Origin: Actinacidiphila yanglinensis
GTDB taxonomy: Bacteria > Actinomycetota > Actinomycetes > Streptomycetales > Streptomycetaceae
DNA: 64,000 nucleotides
Assembly (NCBI RefSeq): GCF_900107965.1
Contig: NZ_FNVU01000005.1
Coordinates: 248,001 to 312,000 of the forward strand
Reading direction: 5' to 3'
Positions 38,137 to 46,941 of this stretch are shown here, in pieces. Below the pieces are notes generated by a model that worked only from the letters and a program-made list of their open reading frames with translations, did not search any database and was not told where the DNA came from. The translations under genes were made by a program, and so were the position numbers. The first letter of the stretch is position 1; each line of letters opens with the position of its first letter.

Positions 38137-38856
38137 ATGAACACCCTGCTGTGGGGCGCCCTGCCATACGTCGCGTTCGCGCTCCTCGTCACCGGCCTGG
38201 TCTGGCGGCACCGCTACGACACCTTCGGCTGGACCACCCGCTCCTCGGAGATCTACGAGTCGCGGTTGCTGTCCCTCGCGTCACCGGTCTTCCACTACGG
38301 CATCCTCTTCGTGCTCGCCGGCCACCTCCTGGGCCTGTTCGTGCCCGCCTCCTGGACCGACGCGATCGGCGTCGACGAGCACGTCTACCACCTGTTCTCG
38401 CTGATCGGCGGCACGCTCGCGGGGCTGCTGGCGATCACCGGGATCGCGCTGCTGGTGTACCGGCGCCGCACCAACGCCCCGGTCCTGCTGGCCACCACCC
38501 GCAACGACAAGTTCATGTACGTGCTGCTGGTCGGCGAGATCGCGATGGGCATGTACGCCAAGGTCACCAACTCGTCGTTCAGCAGCGGCTACGACTACCG
38601 CACCACCATCGCGCCCTGGGCCCGCAGCCTGTTCACCCTCGATCCCAGGACCGACCTCATGACGGGGGCCCCGCTCACCTATCGCATCCACGCCGTCCTG
38701 GGGATGATCCTGATCGCGGTGGTGCCGTACACCCGTCTGGTCCACATGTTCAGCGCACCCGTGCAGTACCTCTTCCGGCCCTACATCGTCTACCGCAGCC
38801 GCGGTCCGCTGACCGAGCAGCCGCGACCGCGCGGCTGGGAGCGGCTCGACGCCTGA
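38137..38856 (+). CDS. narI: Nitrate reductase gamma subunit, cytochrome b
   Basis: 239 residues, five TM helices. Membrane subunit that oxidises menaquinol and holds two b hemes; candidate ligand His residues are in VFHYGILFVLAGHLLGL (TM2) and in the last helix region (IHAVLGM...RLVHMF). GGAGAC lies 7 nt before the ATG. It starts 55 nt after narJ, a wider gap than elsewhere in the operon. Last gene of narGHJI; no narK is present in the window. Confidence 0.95.
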   Translation: MNTLLWGALPYVAFALLVTGLVWRHRYDTFGWTTRSSEIYESRLLSLASPVFHYGILFVLAGHLLGLFVPASWTDAIGVDEHVYHLFSLIGGTLAGLLAITGIALLVYRRRTNAPVLLATTRNDKFMYVLLVGEIAMGMYAKVTNSSFSSGYDYRTTIAPWARSLFTLDPRTDLMTGAPLTYRIHAVLGMILIAVVPYTRLVHMFSAPVQYLFRPYIVYRSRGPLTEQPRPRGWERLDA

Positions 38857-38886
38857 CGGCCGGCGTCTTTTCGGGGCCCGCTCGCG

Positions 38887-38892
38887 TAGTGT
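38887..38892 (+). promoter_or_regulatory. -10 element of a probable leaderless promoter for the LLM oxidoreductase
   Basis: TAGTGT followed by 7 nt and the ATG at 38900, with no ribosome site between. It gives this gene its own promoter after narI. Confidence 0.5.
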
Positions 38893-38899
38893 CACCGTC

Positions 38900-39793
38900 A
38901 TGCGACTGAGCACTGTGATTCTGCCGATCTACCCCTGGACCGAGGGGCGGAAGGTGTGGGAGGGCGCGGAGGAGCTGGGGTTCCACGCGGCCTACACGTA
39001 TGACCACCTGTCGTGGCGGACGTTCCGGGACGGGCCGTGGTTCGGGGCGGTGCCGACGCTGACCGCGGCGGCGGTCGTGACCTCGCGGATCCGGCTGGGG
39101 ACGATGGTGACCTCGCCGAATTTCCGGCACCCGGTGACGCTCGCGAAGGAGCTGATGACCCTCGACGACGTCAGCGGCGGGCGGGTGACGCTGGGCATCG
39201 GGTCCGGCGGGACCGGGTTCGACGCGGTGGTGCTGGGGCAGGAGCCGTGGTCGCCGCGGGAACGGGCCGACCGCTTCGCCGAGTTCGTCGAGCTGCTCGA
39301 CCGGCTGCTCACCCAGGGCGACATCACCTTCGGCGGCAGCCACTACTCGGCCTTCGAGGCGCGGAACATCCCCGGCTGCGTGCAGACGCCGCGGCTGCCG
39401 TTCGCGGTGGCGGCCACCGGGCCGCGTGGCATGCGGCTGGCCGCGAAGTACGGTCAGGAGTGGGTGACCACCGGCGACCCCGACCTGTACGAGACGGGGA
39501 CGCCCGAGCAGTCGCTGGCCGCGATCCGCGGGCAGATCGAACGGCTGGGCTCGGCGCTGGAGGACGCGGCGCGCGAGCCGGCCGGGGTGCCCAAGGTGCT
39601 GCTGACCGGGTTCACCCCCGACCGCGCCACCCCGTTCAGCTCGCTGGACGCCTTTGTCGACTTCGCCGGACGGCACGCCGAGGCCGGCATCGACGAGATC
39701 GTCCTGCACTGGCCCATCCCGGACTCGGACTTCGGCTACGACCACGCCGTCTTCGAGCAGATCGCGATCGAGGCGCCGGGCCAGCTCGGCTGA
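38900..39793 (+). CDS. LLM class F420-dependent oxidoreductase
   Basis: 297 residues, TIM barrel of the luciferase-like monooxygenase family (PF00296). Typical pieces are the N-terminal FHAAYTYDHLSW, RIRLGTMVTSPNFRHPVTLAK and LGIGSGGTGFD. In actinobacteria such enzymes mostly use F420 and act in oxidation or reduction of diverse metabolites; the substrate is unknown. The ATG at 38900 suits a leaderless mRNA. Ends near a terminator shared with the convergent MerR gene. Confidence 0.9.
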   Translation: MRLSTVILPIYPWTEGRKVWEGAEELGFHAAYTYDHLSWRTFRDGPWFGAVPTLTAAAVVTSRIRLGTMVTSPNFRHPVTLAKELMTLDDVSGGRVTLGIGSGGTGFDAVVLGQEPWSPRERADRFAEFVELLDRLLTQGDITFGGSHYSAFEARNIPGCVQTPRLPFAVAATGPRGMRLAAKYGQEWVTTGDPDLYETGTPEQSLAAIRGQIERLGSALEDAAREPAGVPKVLLTGFTPDRATPFSSLDAFVDFAGRHAEAGIDEIVLHWPIPDSDFGYDHAVFEQIAIEAPGQLG

Positions 39794-39812
39794 GCGTCCG
39801 GGAGGTGCACGG

Positions 39813-39839
39813 GGCCCGGGCGGGTACGGTGCCCGGGCC
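39813..39839. terminator. Bidirectional stem-loop terminator
   Basis: GGCCCGGGC/GCCCGGGCC, 9-bp perfect stem with a 9-nt loop, between the convergent LLM and MerR genes. Confidence 0.75.
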
Positions 39840-39879
39840 TCTACGGTGCCGCCGCCCCGCGGTCACGGGCGTCACGGCG

Positions 39880-40926
39880 TCATGGCCGGTCCGGCCGCTC
39901 GGCGAGCGCGTCCATCCGGCGAGCGGCCACCTCGCGGTCGGCGGCCGCGGCCACGAACTCCGGGACCCGATCGGCCCCGACCAGGTCCCGCACCGCGGCG
40001 ACCGTGGGCGCCGGAAGCGGCACCGCTACGGGCGGGGTCGCGCCGTCGGCACGGGGGCCGGTGACCTCGGCTGCGATGGCCTCGGGTGCGGCGGCCTCCG
40101 GGCGGCCCGGCCTCGCGGGTGCGGGTGCGGGCGTCGACGCAGGCGCGGCCGGACCGGGGCCGGCCGCCGGCGGAAGGGCCGCGGCCTCGCCCAGGTGGCG
40201 CCGGATGTGCTCGGTGGCCCGCAACCGCATCGCGCGGGCGAGTTCGGCGTCGACGGCCTGCTGGGCCAGCGGGCGCAGCCGCCGGATCAGGTCGGTGGCC
40301 TCGGCGGCCTCCTCGTCGGTCGGCGGGTGCTGGAGGAACCGCTGGAAGACGTACTCCGTGGTGAACTCCAGGAACCGCTCCGAGATGTGCTCGACACGTC
40401 CGCGCAGCTCGCGCAGGTGCCCGGTGATCGCGGCCAGCGGTACCCCGGCCCGGTGCAGCTCGGCGGCGACGGCGAGTTCGCTGGGGCTCGGGGCCAGGAA
40501 CTCGTCCTCGTGTCCGGGCACCGCCTCCAGGACGCCCAGCCGCAGCGCCTCCTCCACGGCCGTCAGGTCCATCACCCCGCCGAACGTCTCGGTCAGCTCG
40601 TCGACCCCTATCCGGGCCGGCGCCTCGTCCGACCACGGCCGGTCCACCTCGCCCACCAGTCCGAGGACGCCGCCGAGTCCGGTGCCCGCGTCCCAGGCAG
40701 CCAGCAACTCCTTGATGCTCGCCAGCGTGTAGCCGCGCTCCAGCAGGTCGGCGATCTGCCGCAGCCGGGCCAGGTGGGTGTCGTCGTAGACGTTCGCCCG
40801 TCCCTGGCGCACCGGCTTGGGCAGCAGGCCGCGGTCGGTGTACGCCCGGATGGTGCGGACCGTGGTGCCGCTGAGGTGGGACAGGTCCTCGATCCGGTAG
40901 GCACGCTGCTCTTCCGCGGTGGTCAC
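39880..40926 (-). CDS. MerR family transcriptional regulator
   Basis: 348 residues. N-terminal MerR HTH and wing: YRIEDLSHLSGTTVRTIRAY (about 10-29), RANVYDDTHLARLRQIADLL. The large C-terminal region is helical, with an Ala/Pro-rich linker at about 240-300, and has no obvious metal-binding Cys pair, so it is probably an organic-ligand or stress sensor. GTG 40926 is preceded by AAGGAG. Last gene of a three-gene minus-strand operon with a PF10118 hydrolase and an EphD-like fusion; it likely controls that operon. Confidence 0.9.
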   Translation of the reverse strand: MTTAEEQRAYRIEDLSHLSGTTVRTIRAYTDRGLLPKPVRQGRANVYDDTHLARLRQIADLLERGYTLASIKELLAAWDAGTGLGGVLGLVGEVDRPWSDEAPARIGVDELTETFGGVMDLTAVEEALRLGVLEAVPGHEDEFLAPSPSELAVAAELHRAGVPLAAITGHLRELRGRVEHISERFLEFTTEYVFQRFLQHPPTDEEAAEATDLIRRLRPLAQQAVDAELARAMRLRATEHIRRHLGEAAALPPAAGPGPAAPASTPAPAPARPGRPEAAAPEAIAAEVTGPRADGATPPVAVPLPAPTVAAVRDLVGADRVPEFVAAAADREVAARRMDALAERPDRP

Positions 40927-40969
40927 GGCCTTGCTCCTTGCTGGTCTGCGCCGGTCTGCCGTACGGGGG

Positions 40970-41890
40970 TCAGGAGGCCGCGGCGGGTCCTGCCACCCGT
41001 CCTCCGCCGGTGTCGGGCCGCTCGGCCCCGACGGCCTGTGCGGCCGGGGACACGGCCAGGTACTCCACCGCCTTGCTCATCGAGCCCTCCTGCGACGGAT
41101 GGTACGACCGCCGCAGGTAGCGGGGCATCGAGGCGTGCAGCGAGGCCCACGAGGGCAGCAGGCCACGGCGGGCGGCGGCACGGTGGTCCTTGAACCGGTA
41201 GTGGCCGCCGTCGAGTTGCGGGTCGTGCCGCATCAGGTAGCGGGCGCCGGACAGCCACAGGTAGAACAGCGCGGGCCAGGCCAGCGCCATGCCTTCGGCC
41301 CGGCGCAGGTAGCGCACCGCGCCCTTGCCGCCGGCGTGCTGGTACATGTCGAAGGCGACCGACCGGTGTTCGACCTCCTCGGCGCCGTGCCAGCGCAGCA
41401 GGTCGAGCATCACCTCGTCGGTACCCGCGCCGTCCAGCGCGTCGGCGTCCAGGATCCAGTCGCCGAGCACCGCGGTGAAGTGCTCTATGGCCGCGATCAG
41501 CGACAGCCGGAACCGCAGCCACTCGCGGCGCGGCACCGGCAGGCCGAACGGCGGGCGCTCACCCAGCAGGACGTCGAACATCCACTCCACGTGGCGGGTG
41601 TAGGCGGCGGTGTCGAGTTCCTGCTCGGCCAGGTGCTCCAGGACGTACGCGTGCTGCACGCTGTGTGTGGCCTCCTGGCCCATGAAGCCCTTCACGTCCT
41701 TGAGCAGTCGCTCGTCCGTGATGAGCGGCAGCGCCTCCTTGAACACCTTCACGAACCACCGCTCGCCCGCGGGCAGCAGCAGGTGCAGCACGTTCATGAC
41801 GTGCGTCGACGTCGGCTCACCCGGAATCCAGTGCAGCGGGGTCCGCTTCCAGTCGAAGGTGACCCGGCGGGGTTTGATCGCGTGGCTCAC
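40970..41890 (-). CDS. PF10118 metal-dependent hydrolase (ferritin-like fold)
   Basis: 306 residues. Helical protein with di-metal-type motifs: EATHSVQHAYVLEHL (about 73-87), IAAIEHFTAVLGDW and EEVEHRSVAFDMY, as seen in the predicted metal-dependent hydrolase family PF10118. The reaction is not established. GTG start has AAGGAGG upstream. Sits between the EphD-like gene and the MerR gene with gaps of 72 and 43 nt, so the three are probably one transcript; a role in lipid or xenobiotic turnover is inference from neighbours. Confidence 0.82.
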   Translation of the reverse strand: MSHAIKPRRVTFDWKRTPLHWIPGEPTSTHVMNVLHLLLPAGERWFVKVFKEALPLITDERLLKDVKGFMGQEATHSVQHAYVLEHLAEQELDTAAYTRHVEWMFDVLLGERPPFGLPVPRREWLRFRLSLIAAIEHFTAVLGDWILDADALDGAGTDEVMLDLLRWHGAEEVEHRSVAFDMYQHAGGKGAVRYLRRAEGMALAWPALFYLWLSGARYLMRHDPQLDGGHYRFKDHRAAARRGLLPSWASLHASMPRYLRRSYHPSQEGSMSKAVEYLAVSPAAQAVGAERPDTGGGRVAGPAAAS

Positions 41891-41917
41891 GGGTGGGGCC
41901 TCCTTACGGTTCTGCGG

Positions 41918-41951
41918 GGTTCCTCGGGTGAGGGGTGAGGTTCCTCGGGTG
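41918..41951. repeat. Direct repeat of 13 bp, 21 bp apart
   Basis: GGTTCCTCGGGTG at 41918-41930 and 41939-41951, in the gap between the EphD-like and PF10118 genes. Spacing of 21 bp is two helical turns, so it could be a protein-binding site or a simple duplication. Confidence 0.5.
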
Positions 41952-41962
41952 GGGCGGGCGGG

Positions 41963-43915
41963 CTACAACGGGGGATCGACGCGGGCCAGCGCCCGCAGGG
42001 CGCCCGGGGACAGGCGCGACAGCAGGCGGGCGCCGCGCGCCTCGGGCGTGACCGGGACGACCGCGGTGTCCCGGCGCACCGCGCGCAGCACGGCCCGGGC
42101 GACCTTCTCCGGCGGGTAGTTGCGCAGCGAGTAGAGCTGGGAGCTCCTGGCGCGGCGCCGCTCCTGCTCCTCGTCGCTGACGCCCGCGTGCCGGGCGCTG
42201 CCGGTGATCGCGGTGTTGACCAGGCCGGGGCAGATCGCGCTCACCCCGATGCCGTGCGGCGCGAGTTCGGCCCGCAGGCACTCGCTCAGCATGAGCACGG
42301 CTGCCTTCGAGGTGCTGTACGCGGGCAGCGCGCGGGACGGCTGGAAGGCCGCGGCCGAGGCGGTGTTGACGATGTGGCCGCCCTGGCCGCGCTCGGCCAT
42401 CTGGCGGCCGAAGAGCCGGCAGCCGTGGATGACGCCCCACAGGTTGACGTCGAGCACCTGCTTCCAGTCCTCGGGGGTGGTGTCGAGGAAGGAGCCGGCC
42501 AGGCCGATCCCCGCGTTGTTCACCACCACGTCGGGCACGCCGCGCAGGTCGGCGGTGCGGGCGGCGAACTTCTCCATCGCGTCCGCGTCCGCGACGTCGA
42601 CCACCTCCGGCCAGGCGTCGGCCGCACCGGCCCGGCGGGCGGCCGCCGCGGTCGAGCCGGCGCCCTCCGCGTCCCGGTCCACCGCCACCACCCGCGCACC
42701 GGCCTCCGCGAAGGCGAGCGCGGTGGCCTTCCCGATGCCGCTGGCCGCACCGGTGACCACCACCAACTGCCCGGCGAACCGCTCGCGCGCGGCCGGCAGT
42801 CCCCGGCCGAGCACGGTCCGCACCGCGTCGGGATCGGGCTCCGCGGTGTCCCCGCCCTCCGTGGCCCCGACGAAGTCCGCTATCCAGCGGACCAGTTGGT
42901 CGGGGCGGGAGCGCGGCACCCAGTGCTTGGCCGGCAGGGTGCGCCGGGTCAGCCGGGGCACCCAGCGGTCGAGGTCGTCGTAGAGCCGCTCGGAGAGGAA
43001 GGCGTCGCGGGTGGGAGTGATCAGCAGCACCGGGACGTGGGAGGTGGGGTCGGGCCGGGGGTGGCCGAGCCGCTGCCGGACGTTGTCCCGGTAGAGCCAG
43101 GCGCCGTGGGCGGCGTCCTGCGGCAGGGACGCGGTCGGATAGCCGTCGGAGGGGACCTTCTCGGCGCGGGCGAGCATCTTCGGCCACTGCCGGCCGAGCG
43201 GGCCGCGCCACGCCAACTCGGGCAGCACCGGGGTGTGCAGCGCGTAGACGTACCACGACTTGGCGCCCTGGCCGAGGAGCTGGGCGGCGCGGCGCGGGGT
43301 GGGGCGGCGGACCCGGCGGTTGATCCAGTGGCCGAAGTGGTCGAGGCTCGGGCCGGAGATCGAGGTGAAGGAGGCGATCCGGCCCTCGGTCGACGGCTGC
43401 GTGGCGAACTCCCAGCCCTGCACGGATCCCCAGTCGTGGCCCACCAGGTGCACCGGGCGGTCCGGGCTGACCGCGTCGGCGACCGCGAGGAAGTCCTGGG
43501 TCAGCTTCTCCAGGGTGAAGCCGCCCCTGAGCGGCTGCGGCGCGTCGGAGCGGCCATGGCCCCGCACGTCGTAACTCACCACGTGGAAGCGGTCGGAGAG
43601 CTGCTCGGCGACGGCCGACCAGACCTCCTTGCTGTCCGGGTAGCCGTGCACCAGCACGAGGGTCGGCGCGCTGCCGGGCAGGTCTGGCACGCCGTGCTCG
43701 GCCACGCACAGCCGCACGCCGCCGGCACCGGTCACGAAGCGCTCCCGCACCCGCGCCCGGCCGGTGCGGTCGGCGGGAACTCCTCCGCCGTCCCCGCCGG
43801 TCGCCTCGCCACCCGCGGCGCCATGTGCCCCGCCGGCAGGCGCGCCGTTCGCCCGGCCCGCGCCCTCCGGACCGCTCCCGCCGACCGTCGAGTCCGTCCC
43901 GTCCGTCTCGTCCAT
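41963..43915 (-). CDS. Alpha/beta hydrolase fused to short-chain dehydrogenase (EphD-like)
   Basis: 650 residues. After a disordered Gly-rich tail (1-50) comes an alpha/beta hydrolase of epoxide hydrolase type: HGYPDSKEVW oxyanion region and GHDWGSVQGW with nucleophile Asp161. An SDR domain follows from about 380: cofactor loop VTGAASGIGKATALA, NNAG, and the catalytic YSTSKAA (Tyr-x3-Lys). M. tuberculosis EphD has the same fusion and modifies mycolic acids; Streptomyces has no mycolates, so the substrate here must differ. First gene of the operon with PF10118 and MerR genes. The ATG at 43915 has a weak GGGTGA upstream. Confidence 0.9.
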   Translation of the reverse strand: MDETDGTDSTVGGSGPEGAGRANGAPAGGAHGAAGGEATGGDGGGVPADRTGRARVRERFVTGAGGVRLCVAEHGVPDLPGSAPTLVLVHGYPDSKEVWSAVAEQLSDRFHVVSYDVRGHGRSDAPQPLRGGFTLEKLTQDFLAVADAVSPDRPVHLVGHDWGSVQGWEFATQPSTEGRIASFTSISGPSLDHFGHWINRRVRRPTPRRAAQLLGQGAKSWYVYALHTPVLPELAWRGPLGRQWPKMLARAEKVPSDGYPTASLPQDAAHGAWLYRDNVRQRLGHPRPDPTSHVPVLLITPTRDAFLSERLYDDLDRWVPRLTRRTLPAKHWVPRSRPDQLVRWIADFVGATEGGDTAEPDPDAVRTVLGRGLPAARERFAGQLVVVTGAASGIGKATALAFAEAGARVVAVDRDAEGAGSTAAAARRAGAADAWPEVVDVADADAMEKFAARTADLRGVPDVVVNNAGIGLAGSFLDTTPEDWKQVLDVNLWGVIHGCRLFGRQMAERGQGGHIVNTASAAAFQPSRALPAYSTSKAAVLMLSECLRAELAPHGIGVSAICPGLVNTAITGSARHAGVSDEEQERRRARSSQLYSLRNYPPEKVARAVLRAVRRDTAVVPVTPEARGARLLSRLSPGALRALARVDPPL

Positions 43916-43949
43916 GCCGTCACCCGCCCCAGCACCCGAACACCGAAAA

Positions 43950-43960
43950 CACTGTCAGTG
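43950..43960. promoter_or_regulatory. Short palindrome upstream of the EphD-like gene
   Basis: CACTGTCAGTG is a perfect 5+1+5 inverted repeat 35 nt before the EphD-like start and in the divergent gap to the ABC operon. Might be an operator for the MerR product or a TetR protein; not proven. Confidence 0.35.
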
Positions 43961-44113
43961 ATGAATGTGACATCGGTTGATGGCAGCGTCAAGACCCTGA
44001 CGGCACCCGGGGAGAACATCACCCGTTCGGGGCCCGACCCCTACGGGTGGTCCGCCGTGAGTCGTACACGAAGCCCCGCCGCACGGGCGACGCGCGGGGG
44101 CGGCGGATACCAC

Positions 44114-44119
44114 TACGGT
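44114..44119 (+). promoter_or_regulatory. -10 element of a probable leaderless promoter for the ABC operon
   Basis: TACGGT followed by 7 nt and GTG at 44127. No ribosome site is visible before the GTG. Confidence 0.45.
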
Positions 44120-44126
44120 CTGTCGC

Positions 44127-45119
44127 GTGACTGTGATCGCTACCGAGAGCCTGAGCAAGCGGTACCCGAGGGTGACCGCGCTCGACCGGCTGACCGTGGA
44201 CATCACGCCCGGTGTGACCGGGCTGGTGGGTGCCAACGGGGCCGGCAAGTCGACCCTGATCAAGATCCTGCTGGGACTCGCCCCGGCCACCGAGGGCCGT
44301 GCCACCGTGCTCGGCCGCGACGTGGCCACGGACGGCGCCGGGATCCGGGCCCTGGTCGGCTACATGCCCGAGCACGACTGCCTCCCGCCGGACGTCTCGG
44401 CGACGGAGTTCGTCGTGCACATGGCCCGCATGTCGGGCCTGCCGCCGACCGCGGCCCGCGAGCGCACCGCCGACACGCTGCGTCATGTCGGCCTGTACGA
44501 GGAGCGCTACCGCCCGATGGGCGGCTACTCCACGGGCATGAAACAGCGCGTCAAGCTCGCCCAGGCACTGGTCCACGACCCCCAGCTGGTGCTGCTCGAC
44601 GAGCCGACCAACGGCCTCGACCCGGCCGGCCGCGACGACATGCTCGGCCTGATCCGCCGCGTGCACACGGACTTCGGCATCTCGGTCCTGGTCACCTCGC
44701 ACCTGCTCGGCGAGCTCGAGCGCACCAGCGACCACATCGTCGTCATCGACGGCGGCAAGTTGCTGCGGGCCTCGTCCACCAGCGACTTCACCCAGACCAC
44801 CGGGTCCCTCGCGGTCGAGGTCACCGACCGCGAGAGCGAGTTGCTCGCCACCCTGACCGCGGCGGGGCTGACCGCGCAGCGCACCGGCCACCTGCTGATG
44901 GTCGACATCGGCGACGACGAGACGTACGACACCGTCCGCGACGCGGTGGCCGGCCTCGGTGTCGGCCTGGTCCGCATGGAGCAGCGCCGCCACCGGATCG
45001 CCGAACTCTTCGCGGACCCGGACGACACCGGCGCCGACGCCACCGCGGCCGCGCATCCCACCCCCGACACCGCCGTCGCCGCCCCCGGCGCCATGGGCAC
45101 AGGAAGGAGCGTCCGGTGA
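44127..45119 (+). CDS. ABC transporter ATPase, first of two
   Basis: 330 residues. Walker A GANGAGKST (about 36-44), signature YSTGMKQR in place of LSGGQ, Walker B LVLLDEPTNGLD, H-loop TSHLLGE. Type belongs to exporters with separate membrane subunits. A C-terminal Asp/Ala/Pro-rich tail of about 40 residues follows the ATPase. GTG 44127 fits a leaderless start. Overlaps the next permease gene (GTGA) and heads a four-gene operon. Substrate unknown. Confidence 0.9.
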   Translation: MTVIATESLSKRYPRVTALDRLTVDITPGVTGLVGANGAGKSTLIKILLGLAPATEGRATVLGRDVATDGAGIRALVGYMPEHDCLPPDVSATEFVVHMARMSGLPPTAARERTADTLRHVGLYEERYRPMGGYSTGMKQRVKLAQALVHDPQLVLLDEPTNGLDPAGRDDMLGLIRRVHTDFGISVLVTSHLLGELERTSDHIVVIDGGKLLRASSTSDFTQTTGSLAVEVTDRESELLATLTAAGLTAQRTGHLLMVDIGDDETYDTVRDAVAGLGVGLVRMEQRRHRIAELFADPDDTGADATAAAHPTPDTAVAAPGAMGTGRSVR

Positions 45120-46015
45120 CGCAGCCCGACCTGGCCCCCACCGACGTCATCCACGACATCGGCTACCGGTCCTACGACGGTCCCCGCCTCGGCCGCCGCT
45201 ACGCCCGCAAGTCGCTCTACGTGCAGAGCCTGCGCGGAGCCTACGGACTCGGCCGCAGCGCCAAGTCCAAGGTGCTGCCGATGATCCTGTTCGCCGTGAT
45301 GTGCCTGCCGGCGCTGATCATCGTCGCGCTGACGATCTTCACCGACCGCAAGGACCTGCCGCTGCAGTACACCCGCTACGCGGTCGTGCTCCAGGCGGTC
45401 ATCACGCTCTTCGTCGCCTCCCAGGCGCCGCAGGCCGTCTCGCGCGACCTGCGCTTCAAGACCACCCCGCTGTACTTCTCCCGGCCGATCGAGGCCGTCG
45501 ACTACGTGGTCGCCAAGTTCGCCGCGCTCGCCTCGGCGCTGTTCCTGCTGACCGCGGCCCCCCTGCTGATCCTCTACATCGGCGCGCTGCTGGCGAAGCT
45601 GAGCTTCGGCCACCAGACCGCCGGGTTTGCGAAGGGCCTGGTGTCCATAGCACTGCTGTCCCTGCTGTTCGCCGGCATCGGTCTGGTCATCGCGGCCGTC
45701 ACCCCGCGCCGGGGCTTCGGCGTCGCCGCGGTGATCACACTGTTCGTGATCAGCTACGGTGCCGTCTCCGCAGTGCAGGGCGTCGCGGACAACCAGGAGA
45801 AGTGGCACGTCATCGGGTGGCTCGGGCTGTTCTCGCCGATCACCCTGATCGACGGCTTCCAGACCTGGTTCCTCGACGCCACCTCGGCCTTCCCGGACGC
45901 GGCCGGACCGCCGAACGCCGCAGCCGGCACCGCGTACCTGCTGGTCATCCTGGCGATCCTGGCAGGCAGCTTCGGCCTGCTGATGCGCCGCTACCGTAAG
46001 GCGGGACTCTCGTGA
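45116..46015 (+). CDS. ABC-2 type permease, first of two
   Basis: 299 residues with about six TM helices. A cytoplasmic N-terminus (IHDIGYRSYDGPRLGRRYA, typical of this permease group) precedes TM1 at about 55. No substrate signature. GTG start overlaps the preceding ATPase stop and the stop overlaps the next ATPase start, so translational coupling is strong. Confidence 0.88.
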   Translation: MTQPDLAPTDVIHDIGYRSYDGPRLGRRYARKSLYVQSLRGAYGLGRSAKSKVLPMILFAVMCLPALIIVALTIFTDRKDLPLQYTRYAVVLQAVITLFVASQAPQAVSRDLRFKTTPLYFSRPIEAVDYVVAKFAALASALFLLTAAPLLILYIGALLAKLSFGHQTAGFAKGLVSIALLSLLFAGIGLVIAAVTPRRGFGVAAVITLFVISYGAVSAVQGVADNQEKWHVIGWLGLFSPITLIDGFQTWFLDATSAFPDAAGPPNAAAGTAYLLVILAILAGSFGLLMRRYRKAGLS

Positions 46016-46929
46016 CCACCATCGGCATCAACGCGGTCTCCCGCTGGTTCGGCAACGTGGTGGCGGTCAACGACATCACCATGTCCATCGGCCCCGGCGT
46101 GACCGGACTCCTCGGCCCCAACGGCGCGGGCAAGTCGACCCTCATCAACATGATGGCCGGCTTCCTCGCCCCCTCCGGCGGCAGCGTCACCCTCGACGGG
46201 ACCGTCATCTGGCGCAACGAGCAGGCGTACCGCGAGATCGGCATCGTGCCCGAACGGGAGTCGATGTACGACTTCCTGACCGCGCGCGAGTTCGTCGTCG
46301 CCAACGCCGAACTGCACGGCCTGGCCGACCCCGGCGCCGCCGCGCAGCGCGCGCTGGCCACCGTGGAGATGGAGTACGCGCAGGACCGGCAGATCGAGAC
46401 CTACAGCAAGGGCATGCGGCAGCGCGCCAAGATGGCGTCGGCGCTGGTGCACGACCCGTCGGTGCTGCTGCTCGACGAACCGTTCAACGGGATGGACCCG
46501 CGCCAGCGGCTGCACCTGATGGACCTGCTGCGCGCCATGGGCGCGGACGGCCGGACCGTCCTGTTCTCCTCGCACATCCTGGAGGAGGTGGAGCAACTCG
46601 CCCACCACATCGAGGTCGTGGTGGCCGGGCGGCACGCGGCCTCCGGCGACTTCCGCAAGATCCGCCGGCTGATGACCGACCGCCCGCACCGCTACCTCGT
46701 CCGCTCCAGCGACGACCGCGCGCTCGCCTCCGCGCTCATCGCGCACGGCTCCACCGCCGGCATCGAGCTGGACAAGACCGAGCGGGCGCTGCGCATCCAG
46801 GCGATCGACTTCGCCGGTTTCACCGCGTACCTGCCGCAGATCGCCCGCGACCACGGCATCCGGCTCTACGCGGTCTCGCCGTCCGACGAATCGCTGGAAA
46901 GCGTGTTTTCCTACCTGGTCACGGCGTAA
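46012..46929 (+). CDS. ABC transporter ATPase, second of two
   Basis: 305 residues. Walker A GPNGAGKST (about 38-46), signature YSKGMRQR, Walker B VLLLDEPFNGMD, switch His in SSHILEEVE. Similar to the first ATPase but without the tail. GTG start overlaps the preceding permease stop. Together the operon could form one heterodimeric or two separate exporters. Confidence 0.9.
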   Translation: MTTIGINAVSRWFGNVVAVNDITMSIGPGVTGLLGPNGAGKSTLINMMAGFLAPSGGSVTLDGTVIWRNEQAYREIGIVPERESMYDFLTAREFVVANAELHGLADPGAAAQRALATVEMEYAQDRQIETYSKGMRQRAKMASALVHDPSVLLLDEPFNGMDPRQRLHLMDLLRAMGADGRTVLFSSHILEEVEQLAHHIEVVVAGRHAASGDFRKIRRLMTDRPHRYLVRSSDDRALASALIAHGSTAGIELDKTERALRIQAIDFAGFTAYLPQIARDHGIRLYAVSPSDESLESVFSYLVTA

Positions 46930-46941
46930 GGAGCGACCGAC

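Noticed and set aside
43570..43585. CACGTGGAAG stretch in the EphD-like gene
   Set aside because: Too many mismatches in both outer arms for parS.
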